Below, one piece after another: positions 15,126-23,787 of a DNA stretch of 41,697 nt (position 1 is its first letter; every line of letters starts with the position of its first letter). The position numbers and the translations under genes were made by a program. The notes below the pieces were generated by a model. It was not told the origin of the DNA, did not search any database, and saw only the letters and a program-made list of their open reading frames with translations. Source of the DNA: Actinomycetota bacterium (GTDB lineage: Bacteria; Actinomycetota; UBA4738); the NCBI GenBank assembly GCA_005888465.1, contig VAYJ01000060.1, positions 1 to 41,697 of the forward strand, written 5' to 3'.

Positions 15126-15778
15126 TCGAGTCCTACCTCTGGCTCCGGCTGGCCGAGCTGCCGCCAGAGCGCTGGCCGGGCGAGGTGGCGGCGATCGCCC
15201 GCCGGCTGCCGCGCTACCTCTCAGCGGAGCGGCGCGACCGGGGCGAGTTCCTTCGTGCCTTCTACCGCCGGTACGCGGGCGCGTCCACCGAGGGCATCGA
15301 TCGCCTCATGGACGACCAGGTCGGGGAGCTCGTGCTGCAGCGCCTGTCACCGGCCGCGATCCGGCGCATCCGCGAGCATCGGACGGCGGGTCACCGGACC
15401 GTCCTCATCACCGGCGCGCTCGAGTGCTTCGTGCGCCCGCTCCGGCCGCTCTTCGACGAGGTGCTCGCGACGCGCCTAGGCGCGTCCGACGGCCGCCTCA
15501 GCGGTCGACTCTCCACCCCTCCGGTCGTGGGCGAGGCGCGGGCGAACTGGCTGCGACAGTACGCGGCCGGTCAGGGCGCCGACCTCAAAGCGTCATACGG
15601 CTACGCGGACAGCCACTCCGACCTGCCGATGCTCCGCGCGGTCGGCAACCCCGTCGCGGTGAACCCCGACGTGGCGCTCTACCGTGTCGCCCGCAAGCGC
15701 CGCTGGCCGATCGAGGACTGGCGAAGGACGAACGGCACCCCGCGGATCCTCATCCCGGAACCTGTGGTGAGCCGGTGA
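15014..15778 (+). CDS. HAD-IB-like phosphatase (C-terminal half of the FAR-HAD fusion)
   Basis: 254 residues from the first ATG of this frame; the frame joins the FAR at 14969. HAD motif I reads VFDMEGTLL (Asp27, Glu29): the nucleophile Asp is present but the usual second Asp is Glu. Motif II is TVLITGALE and motif IV is YGYADSHSDLPML. It resembles the SerB/PlsC-linked HAD-IB phosphatases that remove phosphate from small alcohols or lipid phosphates; with DxE instead of DxD the activity needs testing. Its stop overlaps the GTG of the alcohol dehydrogenase (GTGA), so all are coupled. Confidence 0.8.
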   Translation: MRFPAPARPEPEVRVRPSNNGALAVFDMEGTLLDSNVIESYLWLRLAELPPERWPGEVAAIARRLPRYLSAERRDRGEFLRAFYRRYAGASTEGIDRLMDDQVGELVLQRLSPAAIRRIREHRTAGHRTVLITGALECFVRPLRPLFDEVLATRLGASDGRLSGRLSTPPVVGEARANWLRQYAAGQGADLKASYGYADSHSDLPMLRAVGNPVAVNPDVALYRVARKRRWPIEDWRRTNGTPRILIPEPVVSR

Positions 15779-16974
15779 TCGCGCTCGAGCTGTACCGATC
15801 GGCGACGCGCTACGCCGCGGCCCGGATCGTGGGGGACCGCGTGCCGGGCCTGGTGGCCGGGCCGCTCGCGCCGCTTCGGCTGGTGAACCGCGAGGAGCCG
15901 GCCGTCCCGGCAACAGGGTGGGCCCGCGTCCAGCCACGACTCTCGGGGATCTGCGGCTCGGACCTCGCGACGCTCTCCGGGCGAGCTTCGTTCTACTTCT
16001 CCCCGCTCGTGTCCATGCCGTTCGTCCCGGGGCACGAAGTGGTTGGCGACCTCTACGACGACCTCGAGGACCTCCCGGCGGGGACGCGCGTGGTGCTCGA
16101 GCCGGTGCTCTCGTGCGCGGCCCGCGGGCTGGAGCCGTGCCCGTCCTGCGCGAGCGGCCAGACCGGCCGGTGCGACCGTATCACGGTTGGGCACGTGGCC
16201 CCCGGGCTGCAGACGGGCTACTGCGCCGACACCGGCGGCGGGTGGGGACGGATGCTGGTCGCGCATCGGTCGCAGCTCGTGCCCGTGCCCGATTCGATGA
16301 CCGACACGCGCGCCGTCCTGGTGGAGCCCCTCGCGTGCGCGATCCACGCCGTGCGGCGCGCCCGCATCGAACCTGGTGCGTCCGTGCTCGTCGTGGGCGC
16401 GGGAACCGTCGGACTCCTCACGACGCTCGCGCTCCGCGAACACAGCGCGGCCGGCGAGGTGCTGGTGGTCGCCAAGCACGCTCGGCAGCGCGAGTGGGCC
16501 CGGCTCTTCGGCGCGAGCGACGTGGTGGCTGCTGGCGATGCCGTCACCGAGCTTCGGCGCGCCACCCATGCCTACAGGCTCCGCCCCGAGCGGGGCAGCG
16601 CGTATCTCCTGGGCGGGGTCGACACGAGCTTCGACTGCGTCGGCTCGCGGGCCTCACTCGACCTGGCGCTGCGAACGACCCAAGCCGGCGGGCGCGTGGT
16701 CCTGGCGGGGATGCCCGCCCCCGGCGCCGATCTGTCGCCGGTCTGGTTCCGGGAGCTGGAGCTCTTCGGCGCCTACACCGCCGGCGTGGAGCTCACCGAC
16801 GACGGGCCCGTCCCGACGTTCGATCTGGCGATCGACCTCGCCGCCGAAGCGCCCCTCGAGGGCATGGTGGGCGCCACCTATCCACTCGCCCGCTGGCGAG
16901 AGGCGCTCGACCACGCGTTCGGCGCGGGGCGGCTCGGCACGGTCAAGGTCGCGTTCGACCCGAGAGAGGACTAG
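15775..16974 (+). CDS. zinc-dependent alcohol dehydrogenase (MDR family)
   Basis: 399 residues. Catalytic zinc site: Cys60 (SGICGSDLATL), GHE at 86-88 and a later acidic/Cys ligand. Structural zinc lobe with Cys114, 122, 125 and 133. Rossmann motif VLVVGAGTVGLLTTLAL binds NAD(P). It oxidises an alcohol or reduces an aldehyde/ketone; the wording is closer to sorbitol/threonine dehydrogenases than to fatty-alcohol dehydrogenases, so a polyol or hydroxy acid is possible. GTG 15775 overlaps the HAD stop. A GAGGAGA Shine-Dalgarno for the next gene follows 13 nt after its stop, so it is the second cistron of the lipid-type operon. Confidence 0.87.
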   Translation: MIALELYRSATRYAAARIVGDRVPGLVAGPLAPLRLVNREEPAVPATGWARVQPRLSGICGSDLATLSGRASFYFSPLVSMPFVPGHEVVGDLYDDLEDLPAGTRVVLEPVLSCAARGLEPCPSCASGQTGRCDRITVGHVAPGLQTGYCADTGGGWGRMLVAHRSQLVPVPDSMTDTRAVLVEPLACAIHAVRRARIEPGASVLVVGAGTVGLLTTLALREHSAAGEVLVVAKHARQREWARLFGASDVVAAGDAVTELRRATHAYRLRPERGSAYLLGGVDTSFDCVGSRASLDLALRTTQAGGRVVLAGMPAPGADLSPVWFRELELFGAYTAGVELTDDGPVPTFDLAIDLAAEAPLEGMVGATYPLARWREALDHAFGAGRLGTVKVAFDPRED

Positions 16975-16987
16975 AGGAGAGGATCCC

Positions 16988-18571
16988 ATGGGCAGACCCG
17001 GCTTCGTCCTGGAGGTCGACGAACGCACCCCGCCGCTCCTCGTCCACGCCGGCGAAGGGTTCGGCGTCCAGCGCTTCCCGCTCGGCACCAAGGTGATCTA
17101 CCCGCCCGACTCGCTGCCCGGCATCCGCGACGTGAATGCCGCCATCCAGGACGCGCTGCTGCATCCCATCGCCTCCGACCCGCTCCCGGAGCTGCTGCAC
17201 CCCGGGATGCGCCTGACGATCGCGTTCGACGACATCTCGCTGCCGCTCCCGCCCATGCAGACGCCCGACATCCGCGGGCGCGTGATCGAACACGTCCTGG
17301 AGCTCGCGGCCCGCGCCGGCGTCGACGACGTCCGGCTGATCGTGGCGAACTCGCTCCACCGGCGCATGACGCCCGCCGAGATCAAGCGGGCCGTCGGCGA
17401 GCGCGTCTTTCGGTCGTTCTATCCCGACGCGCTCACCAATCACGACGCCGAGGACTCCGCGAACCTCATCCACCTTGGCGTGACGGAGCAGGGCGAGGAC
17501 GTCGAGATCAACCGTCGGGCGGCCGAATCGGACCTCCTCGTCTACGCGAACATCAACCTCGTGGCGATGGACGGCGGCCACAAGTCGGTGCCGGTCGGCC
17601 TCGGCTCCTATCGGAGCCTCCGGCACCACCACAACGTGCACACGATGCTCAACTCGCGCTCGTACATGGACCCGCGCGAAGGGCACTCGGCCATCCACGA
17701 CTCGTGCACCCGCATGGGGCGGCTCCTGTCCGGGCACCTGCGGATCTTCACGATCGAGACCACGCTCAACAACGACACCTTCCCGTCGCCGTTCGAGTTC
17801 ATGAATAAGCGCGAGTGGGAGTGGTCGTTCAAGGACCAGGCGAGCTACCTCGCGGCGAAGCGGGCCAACGAGCGCGCGCCGGGGCGCATGCGGCGGGAGG
17901 TCTTCCGCCGCGTCGCGGCGCCGTACGGCGTGACCGGCGTTACGGCGGGCGACACCGAGACCGTGCACCAGCGCACGCTGGCGACCCTGCACCGGCAGCA
18001 GCTGACCGAGGTCAACGGGCAGTCGGACATCCTGGTCGTCGGGCTGCCCTACATCTGCCCGTACAACGTGAACTCGATCATGAACCCGATCCTGGTGCAG
18101 TGCCTGGGGCTCGGCTACCTGTTCAACATGTACGTGAACAAGCCGGTCGTGCGGCCGGGCGGCGTGATGATCCTGCACCATCCGGTGCCGTGGGAGTTCC
18201 ACCAGGTGCACCACCCGTCGTACATCGACTTCTTCGACGAGGTGCTCGCCGAGACGACCGACCCTGCCGCGATCGAGGCGAAGTACGAGGCGCAGTACGC
18301 GCAGGATCCCTGGTACGTGCACCTGTACCGCAACTCCTACGCGTACCACGGCGTGCATCCGTTCTACATGTGGTACTGGGGCGCGCACGCGATGGAGTAC
18401 CTGCGCGACGTGATCTTCGTGGGCGCCGATCGCAAGGCCGTCGGCCGGATGGGCTTTCGCACCGCCTCGACGTTCGCGGACGCCCTCGAGATGGCGAGCG
18501 AGACCGTCGGGCGGAGCCCCTCGGTCACGTACCTGCACACGCCGCCGCTCACGCTCGCGGAGGTGCGCTGA
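16988..18571 (+). CDS. LarA-like (DUF2088) protein, divergent nickel-pincer enzyme candidate
   Basis: 527 residues, about 100 longer than lactate racemase LarA. The DUF2088 domain starts at AFDDISLPLP (79-88). HR at 124-125, GGHK with Lys199 and a His cluster RHHHN (212-216) match the LarA elements that bind the nickel-pincer nucleotide through a lysine and two histidines. Two residues I recall in LarA differ: the carboxylate-binding Arg of the DDxTRP motif is Leu85, and the conserved PH before AGxSGGxK is missing (INLVAMDGGHK). The C-terminal 250 residues hold many aromatic His/Tyr motifs (MNKREWEWSF, YAYHGVHPFYMWYWG). GAGGAGA precedes ATG 16988. larBCE is 9 kb downstream, so the protein may be holo. 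Substrate unknown; lactate is unlikely. Confidence 0.7.
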   Translation: MGRPGFVLEVDERTPPLLVHAGEGFGVQRFPLGTKVIYPPDSLPGIRDVNAAIQDALLHPIASDPLPELLHPGMRLTIAFDDISLPLPPMQTPDIRGRVIEHVLELAARAGVDDVRLIVANSLHRRMTPAEIKRAVGERVFRSFYPDALTNHDAEDSANLIHLGVTEQGEDVEINRRAAESDLLVYANINLVAMDGGHKSVPVGLGSYRSLRHHHNVHTMLNSRSYMDPREGHSAIHDSCTRMGRLLSGHLRIFTIETTLNNDTFPSPFEFMNKREWEWSFKDQASYLAAKRANERAPGRMRREVFRRVAAPYGVTGVTAGDTETVHQRTLATLHRQQLTEVNGQSDILVVGLPYICPYNVNSIMNPILVQCLGLGYLFNMYVNKPVVRPGGVMILHHPVPWEFHQVHHPSYIDFFDEVLAETTDPAAIEAKYEAQYAQDPWYVHLYRNSYAYHGVHPFYMWYWGAHAMEYLRDVIFVGADRKAVGRMGFRTASTFADALEMASETVGRSPSVTYLHTPPLTLAEVR

Positions 18572-19488
18572 TGCGCGGGCGCTCGCTCGCGGACGACGTG
18601 CGCGAGGTCGCGCGCGGGTGGCGGTGGACCCGCCGGCCGCTCACGCCGCGTTCGGCCGAAGCGTGGGCTCCGCGCCCGGAGCCACGGGAGTTCCCGACCG
18701 ACTGGGCCCGGACGCGGGTCGCCAAGGCCACCCGCGAGGCGGTGCTCAGCTACGGGTTCCGCCCCGTGATCCACGTGGAGACCGAGATGGCGGTCGACGG
18801 CCTGGACCACCTCGACGGCGTGCGCACGCCCGTGATGTTCGTCGCGAACCACGCGAGCCACATGGACACCCCGCTCATCCTCTGCGCGCTCCCCAAGGCC
18901 TGGCGCGAGCGCACGGCCGTGGCCGCGGCGGCCGACTACTTCTTCGACGTCTGGTGGCGCGCCGCGTCGACCGCCCTCGCGTTCAACACGTTCCCCATCG
19001 AACGCACCGGGGGCGCCCGCGCCACGGACACCGCCAGGCGTCTGGTCGGCGAGGGGTGGAGCCTGGTCGTCTACCCGGAGGGGACGCGCTCGCGCGACGG
19101 GTGGGTGGGCCGCTTCCGGCACGGTGCCGCGCGCCTGGCGCTGGAGTTCGGCATCCCGGTGGTGCCGATCGCGCTGCGGGGGACCTTCGCGGCGATGCCT
19201 CGCGGCCGATCGTGGCCGGTGAAGGGCCGCCTGCCGGTCTCAGTTCGGTTCGGGCCGGCCCTGCAGGCGGAGCCCGGCGAGGACTTCCGGTCGTTCTCCC
19301 GGCGGATCCAGCAGGCGATGGGCCGGCTGTGGGACGAGGACGCGACCGACTGGTTCCGATCGCTCCGGCACCAGGCCGAGGGGACCACCCCGAGCCTGGC
19401 TGGTCCACCCGCCCCGCGATGGCGACGCATGTGGGAGTCGAGCCGCCCGCTGCCGCGTCGCGGCCCCGAGCGCGTCTGGCCGCGATGA
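18571..19488 (+). CDS. 1-acyl-sn-glycerol-3-phosphate acyltransferase-like (PlsC family)
   Basis: 305 residues. Catalytic HxxxxD box NHASHMD at 93-99, substrate motif FPIERTGG (141-148), YPEGTRSRDG (168-177) and VVPIALRG. Transfers an acyl chain from acyl-CoA/ACP to a lyso-lipid or another alcohol. The N-terminal 70 residues are basic/proline-rich with few hydrophobic runs, so membrane binding is peripheral. ATG shares its A with the TGA of the LarA-like gene; its own stop overlaps the TetR start, so it is the fourth cistron of the operon. The acceptor may be whatever the reductase-dehydrogenase-LarA steps make. Confidence 0.88.
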   Translation: MRGRSLADDVREVARGWRWTRRPLTPRSAEAWAPRPEPREFPTDWARTRVAKATREAVLSYGFRPVIHVETEMAVDGLDHLDGVRTPVMFVANHASHMDTPLILCALPKAWRERTAVAAAADYFFDVWWRAASTALAFNTFPIERTGGARATDTARRLVGEGWSLVVYPEGTRSRDGWVGRFRHGAARLALEFGIPVVPIALRGTFAAMPRGRSWPVKGRLPVSVRFGPALQAEPGEDFRSFSRRIQQAMGRLWDEDATDWFRSLRHQAEGTTPSLAGPPAPRWRRMWESSRPLPRRGPERVWPR

Positions 19489-20150
19489 CCGAGCCCGCCG
19501 CCCGCAGGACCCGTATGCCGGGCGAGGCGCGCCGGCGGCGGCTCCTCGAGGAGGCGATCCGGCTCTTCGGCAAGCGCGGGTTCGAGGGGACGAGCCTCGA
19601 GGCGGTCGCGACGTCGGCCGGCGTGCGCAAGCAGACCCTCCTGTACTACTTCCCGACGAAGGACGCGCTGCTCGAGGCGTGCGTCCAGGAGACCAGCCGA
19701 CGGGTCGCCGAGACGCTCACCGCCGCGCTCGAGGAGGAGACGTCCAGTTCGCACAAGGCCGAGGCCGTCATCCACACGCTGTTCCGGGTAGCCGAGGAGT
19801 GGCCGGACTTCCCGCAGTTCATCCGCGAGGCGAGCAGGCTGGGGCCCGAGGTGATCGAACGCTTCGCGGGGGTGCTCGAACCCCTCCGGCGCCGGGCGCT
19901 GCTGTTCCTGCAGCAGGGGATGTCGGAGGGCGCGATCCGCTCGCAGGACCCCGCCCTCCTGCTGTTCACGCTCTACACCGCGGTCGTTGGCTCCATCACC
20001 GAGGCCGGCGTGCTGCGCGCGGTGGTCGGCGAGGACCAGAGCCGGACGGCGCTTCACCGTCGCGAGCAGGAGCTGCTGCGGTTCGTTCGCAACGCGCTGG
20101 CACCTGGGGAGGGTGGAACGGCCGGGACCGGCGCGTCGACGGGCGCCTGA
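19485..20150 (+). CDS. TetR/AcrR family transcriptional regulator
   Basis: 221 residues. Residues 16-60 form the TetR helix-turn-helix: LLEEAIRLFGKRGFEGTSLE, VRKQTLLYYFPTKDALLEA. The ligand domain follows (70-205), with a basic/glycine tail. As the last cistron of the operon (ATGA overlap with PlsC) it is likely to autoregulate the FAR-ADH-LarA-PlsC genes; the ligand could be an acyl-CoA or fatty alcohol, as for many TetR proteins next to lipid genes. No clear operator palindrome was found upstream of the operon apart from the hairpins at 13436-13496. Confidence 0.85.
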   Translation: MTEPAARRTRMPGEARRRRLLEEAIRLFGKRGFEGTSLEAVATSAGVRKQTLLYYFPTKDALLEACVQETSRRVAETLTAALEEETSSSHKAEAVIHTLFRVAEEWPDFPQFIREASRLGPEVIERFAGVLEPLRRRALLFLQQGMSEGAIRSQDPALLLFTLYTAVVGSITEAGVLRAVVGEDQSRTALHRREQELLRFVRNALAPGEGGTAGTGASTGA

Positions 20151-20242
20151 GCTCATGTGTTGCCGTCGGCGTGGTCCGGGGGTCCGGCATACCGTCCCAA
20201 AAATCTTCAATGGGATATATTGCGACTTGTAGATCATTTTCG
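20151..20242. other. AT-rich convergent intergenic gap
   Basis: Between the TetR and glgA stop codons. About 50 bp from 20195 are markedly AT-rich for this genome (for example CCCAAAAATCTTC and GGGATATATTG). A 5-bp TCCCA/TGGGA stem is possible but weak, and no gene is visible. It may hold a bidirectional terminator. Confidence 0.5.
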
Positions 20243-21607
20243 TCAGGGAGCTGCAGGAGAGCCGGTCACTGTCGCGAACAGACGGAGATACTCCTGCGCC
20301 GAGACCGCCCACGAAAAGTCCTTCGCCATCCCGGCCCGCTGCATCCGCCGCCACGTGACCTGGTCGCCGCGGTAGCGCTCGACCGCGCGCCGGATCGCAT
20401 CCGCCAGCCCTGCAGGCGCGTCGACGTCGAACTTGAACCCGGTGCGGCCCTCCTCGATCGTGTCGTCGAGCCCGCCCACCGCGCTCACCACGGGCAGCGT
20501 GCCGTACCGCATGGCGTACATCTGGTTCAGCCCACATGGCTCCCATCGCGACGGCATGAGCAGCATGTCCGAGCCGCCCTGGATGAGGTGCGCGAGAGAA
20601 TCGACGAAACCGATCCGCACGCCCACCCGGCCCGCATGGCGGGCAGCCAGCCGGGTGAGCCGGCGCTCCAGGGCCGGGTCGCCGTTGCCGAGGATCGCGA
20701 GCTGCACGCCCAGCTCCACGAGGTCCGGCGCGAGTTCGATCACGAGGTCCACGCCCTTCTGCCGGTCGAGGCGGGTCACCATGCCGAGCAGCGGCGCGTC
20801 GCGCCGGACCTCGAGGCCGAGCTCACGCTGCAGCGCGGCCTTCGCAAGCCGCTTTGGCGACAGACGCCTGGCCGTGTACGGCTGGGGGAGATTGGGATCC
20901 ACCTCGGGTGACCAGTCGGTGTAGTCCGCGCCGTTCAGGATGCCGTGCAGCTCGCCCGCCGCCGCTCGTTCGCGAAGCACCCCCTCGAGGCCGAACCCGA
21001 ACGCCGGAGCCTGGATCTCGCGTGCGTACCTCGGTGACACGGTCGTGACCGCGTCGGCGAAAACGAGGCCCGCCTTCATGTACGAGACGTTCCCGTGGAA
21101 CTCGAGCCCTCGGAACGTGAACGCGGAAGCCGGGAGCCCGACGCGCGTGAGTGTGGCCGGCGGGAACACGCCCTGATACGCGAGGTTGTGCACCGTGTAC
21201 ACGACGCTCGACCCGGGGAGCGCTCCCTCGGATCGCACTAGGAACGCCGCGAGGGCCGCCTGCCAGTCGTGCAGGTGCACGACGTCGGGGGCGAGACCCT
21301 GCGCGGCCGCAGCGTCGAGCGACGCGCGGGCGAAGTACGCGAAGCGGCGGTCGTTGTCGGGATAGTCGACACCGTCCTCGCCGTAGAGACCGGCGCGGTC
21401 GAAGTACCCCTCATGCTCGACGAAGTGGAACCGCCGGCCGGGGACCGAGGGCGTTCGTTCGGGCTGCACGCCCCGATACCGCGGCGTGCTCACCAGGACC
21501 TCGTGGCCAAGGACGGCGAACGCCCCGGAGAGCGCGCTCGCGACGTCGGCGAGCCCTCCGGTCTTCGAGAACGGGCGGCATTCCGAGGCGACGAACAGGA
21601 TCCTCAT
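20243..21607 (-). CDS. glgA: glycogen synthase GlgA (ADP-glucose type)
   Basis: 454 residues, GT5/GT-B fold. N-terminal FSKTGGLADV with Lys15 is the ADP-glucose-binding motif. HLHDWQAA and VYTVHNLAYQG follow, then GFGLEGVLR, the second Rossmann half from RLDRQKGVDL, and MPSRWEPCGLNQMYAMRYG with the catalytic Glu. Elongates alpha-1,4-glucan from ADP-glucose. ATG 21607 is supported by homology (MRILFVASEC) and a -10 box 8 nt upstream. Divergent from malQ-glgB-glgX. glgC is not in the window. Slightly short for the family but with no clear gap. Confidence 0.93.
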   Translation of the reverse strand: MRILFVASECRPFSKTGGLADVASALSGAFAVLGHEVLVSTPRYRGVQPERTPSVPGRRFHFVEHEGYFDRAGLYGEDGVDYPDNDRRFAYFARASLDAAAAQGLAPDVVHLHDWQAALAAFLVRSEGALPGSSVVYTVHNLAYQGVFPPATLTRVGLPASAFTFRGLEFHGNVSYMKAGLVFADAVTTVSPRYAREIQAPAFGFGLEGVLRERAAAGELHGILNGADYTDWSPEVDPNLPQPYTARRLSPKRLAKAALQRELGLEVRRDAPLLGMVTRLDRQKGVDLVIELAPDLVELGVQLAILGNGDPALERRLTRLAARHAGRVGVRIGFVDSLAHLIQGGSDMLLMPSRWEPCGLNQMYAMRYGTLPVVSAVGGLDDTIEEGRTGFKFDVDAPAGLADAIRRAVERYRGDQVTWRRMQRAGMAKDFSWAVSAQEYLRLFATVTGSPAAP

Positions 21608-21615
21608 GACGGCCC

Positions 21616-21621
21616 ACGATA
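21616..21621 (-). promoter_or_regulatory. leaderless-type -10 box of glgA
   Basis: TATCGT on the minus strand ends 8 nt before ATG 21607, without a Shine-Dalgarno. The 71-bp gap to malQ holds both promoters back to back. Confidence 0.4.
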
Positions 21622-21641
21622 GCGGCCGGAATCTCGCAACG

Positions 21642-21647
21642 TATCCT
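21642..21647 (+). promoter_or_regulatory. -10 box of malQ-glgB-glgX
   Basis: TATCCT; the start site would be near 21654, giving a leader of about 25 nt with a GGAGGAGGA Shine-Dalgarno at 21667-21675. Confidence 0.45.
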
Positions 21648-21678
21648 TGCGCGGCTCGCAACCGCCGGAGGAGGAGCG

Positions 21679-23787
21679 ATGCAGCGCGGCGAACCTCGTG
21701 AGGACGAACGAGCGCTGGCGGCGCTCGCGCGGCTGCACGGGATCCAACGCTCCTACGTCGATACGCACGACCGCCGGATCCGAGCGAGCCGCGAGGCGAT
21801 CCTGGCAACGCTCGGGGCCCTCGGCGCCCCCGTGGCCGGCATTCGCGACGTGCCGGGCGCGATCCGCGAGCGTCACCGCTGGAGCTGGGAGCGTCCTCTC
21901 GAGCCCGTGATGGTCGCGTGGGACGGGCGGCTGGACGAGCTGACGCTCCGTGTTCCGCTGCGCGGAGTCGGGGGCACGGTCGCGTGTCGCATCGAGCTCG
22001 AGGGCGGCGGGCTGCCGTTCACCTGGCGCGGCCGCGGCGAGGAGATCGGCGGGGCCGAGCTCGATGGACGCCGGTTCGTGCAGCTTCGGCTCCGGGCGGA
22101 CCTCGGCCTGCCCCTCGGCTACCACGCGCTGACCGTGCGCGCGGGCACGACCGAGGCGGATGCGCTCGTGATCGCCGCGCCGAAGGCGGCGCCGGCGACC
22201 GGGCCTGGGCGCGCGTGGGGACTGTCGCTCCCGCTGCACGCGCTGCGGTCGCGGCGTTCGTTCGGCGTGGGAGACCTGACCGATCTCGCCCGCCTCACCG
22301 AGTGGGTGGCCGGCCTCGGCGGTCGCGCCGTCGGCCCGCTCCCGCTCCACGCGGCGCTAGGCGGGCCGCTCTTCGAGCCAAGCCCCTACTCCCCCGCGAG
22401 CCGGCTCTGCTGGAACGAGGCCTATCTCGATCTCGAACGCCTGCCCGAGCTCGCCGCGTCGGAGGAGGCGCGGCGCGTCCTCTCGTCGAACGCGACGCGC
22501 CTGGCCGCGCGGCGGCTGCTGCATGCGCCGCTCGTCGACCTTCGCGCCGCCGCGGAGTTGAAGCTTCGCGTCCTCGAAGCCGTCACTCGGGACTTCCTCG
22601 CGCAGCCTGGGGGCTCGCCGCGTCGACGAGCGCATCGAGCGTTCCTCCGCGCGAACCCCACGGTCGCCGACTACGCGGTGTTCCGCGCGGCCTGCGATCG
22701 ACGGGCGACGCCGTGGTGGGAATGGGACGAGCCCGAGCGGTCCGGCCGGCTTTCCCGGCGGCGGGACATAGGCGCGGACGTGCACGCGTACGCGCAGTGG
22801 GCGCTCGCCGAGCAGCTCGAGGACGTCGCGGCCGGCGCGCGCGCCAGCGGCGCGACGCTCTACCTCGACGTCCCCCTCGGCGTGAACGCCGCCGGCTACG
22901 ACGTCTGGCGCGAACCCGGGCTGTTCGCGTTGCGGGCGACGGTCGGCGCGCCGCCGGACGACTTCTTCGCGAAGGGCCAGGACTGGGGATTCCCGCCGAT
23001 GCGCTCCGACGCGGTCCGCGAGCGACGCTACCGGTACCCGATCGCCTGCCTTCGCACGGTCCTTCGCCACGCGAGCCTCGTGCGCCTGGATCACGTGATG
23101 GGTCTGCACCGCCTGTTCTGGGTCCCGAAGGGCTTCGCCGCCACCGACGGCGTCTACGTGCGTGGCCGGCCGGAGGAGGGCTACGCGATCCTCACCCTCG
23201 AGGCCGCGCGCTCCGGTGCGACGATCGTCGGCGAGGACCTCGGGACCGTCCCACGGTCGCTTCGGCCATCCATGGCCCGGCACGGGATCCGCCGGTCCTG
23301 GGTCCTGCCGCTCGAGCTCACCGGGAAAGGCCTCAAGCAACCGACGGCACGATCGGTCGCGAGCCTAAACACCCACGACCTCTTCCCGTTCGCCGGGTTC
23401 TGGCGCGGGATGGACCTGGACCTCTGGCGGGAGCGCGGATGGCTCGATGGCGCGGGCGAGCGGGCGGCGCGCGCGACACGTCGAACGAAGGAGCGAGCGC
23501 TCACGGCGCTCCTTCGACGGCAGGGCTGGCTCGGGCCCGGGGACCCGAGCGAGTCCGACGTCCTCGACGCGCTGCTCCGATTCCTCGCCGCGAGCGACGC
23601 CGGGCTGCTCATGGTCGGCCTCGACGACCTCCTCGGTGAGACCCGGCCGCAGAACGTGCCGGGCACGACCGGCGGCGCGAACTGGCGGCGGCCGGCTCGT
23701 GAGTCCTTCGAGCGCTTCCGCGCGCTCCCCGAGGTGACGAGTACGCTACGAGCGGTCGATGCGCTCCGCTCGACCCAACCCCGATGA
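21679..23787 (+). CDS. malQ: 4-alpha-glucanotransferase (amylomaltase, GH77)
   Basis: 702 residues. An N-terminal beta-rich accessory region (about 1-165) is followed by the GH77 barrel: FGVGDLTDLARLTEW, LYLDVPLGVNAAGYD, the nucleophile Asp in VRLDHVMGLHRLFW, the acid/base Glu in IVGEDLGTVP and SLNTHDLFPFAGFW. It moves maltooligosaccharide segments between alpha-1,4-glucans. It is the first gene of a coupled operon; its stop overlaps the glgB ATG. The family and length are normal. It may recycle the maltooligosaccharides left by GlgX. Confidence 0.92.
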   Translation: MQRGEPREDERALAALARLHGIQRSYVDTHDRRIRASREAILATLGALGAPVAGIRDVPGAIRERHRWSWERPLEPVMVAWDGRLDELTLRVPLRGVGGTVACRIELEGGGLPFTWRGRGEEIGGAELDGRRFVQLRLRADLGLPLGYHALTVRAGTTEADALVIAAPKAAPATGPGRAWGLSLPLHALRSRRSFGVGDLTDLARLTEWVAGLGGRAVGPLPLHAALGGPLFEPSPYSPASRLCWNEAYLDLERLPELAASEEARRVLSSNATRLAARRLLHAPLVDLRAAAELKLRVLEAVTRDFLAQPGGSPRRRAHRAFLRANPTVADYAVFRAACDRRATPWWEWDEPERSGRLSRRRDIGADVHAYAQWALAEQLEDVAAGARASGATLYLDVPLGVNAAGYDVWREPGLFALRATVGAPPDDFFAKGQDWGFPPMRSDAVRERRYRYPIACLRTVLRHASLVRLDHVMGLHRLFWVPKGFAATDGVYVRGRPEEGYAILTLEAARSGATIVGEDLGTVPRSLRPSMARHGIRRSWVLPLELTGKGLKQPTARSVASLNTHDLFPFAGFWRGMDLDLWRERGWLDGAGERAARATRRTKERALTALLRRQGWLGPGDPSESDVLDALLRFLAASDAGLLMVGLDDLLGETRPQNVPGTTGGANWRRPARESFERFRALPEVTSTLRAVDALRSTQPR

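Noticed and set aside
16943..18538. 531-codon minus-strand frame over the LarA-like gene
   Set aside because: Val/His/Arg-rich shadow; the plus strand has DUF2088 motifs and coupled neighbours.
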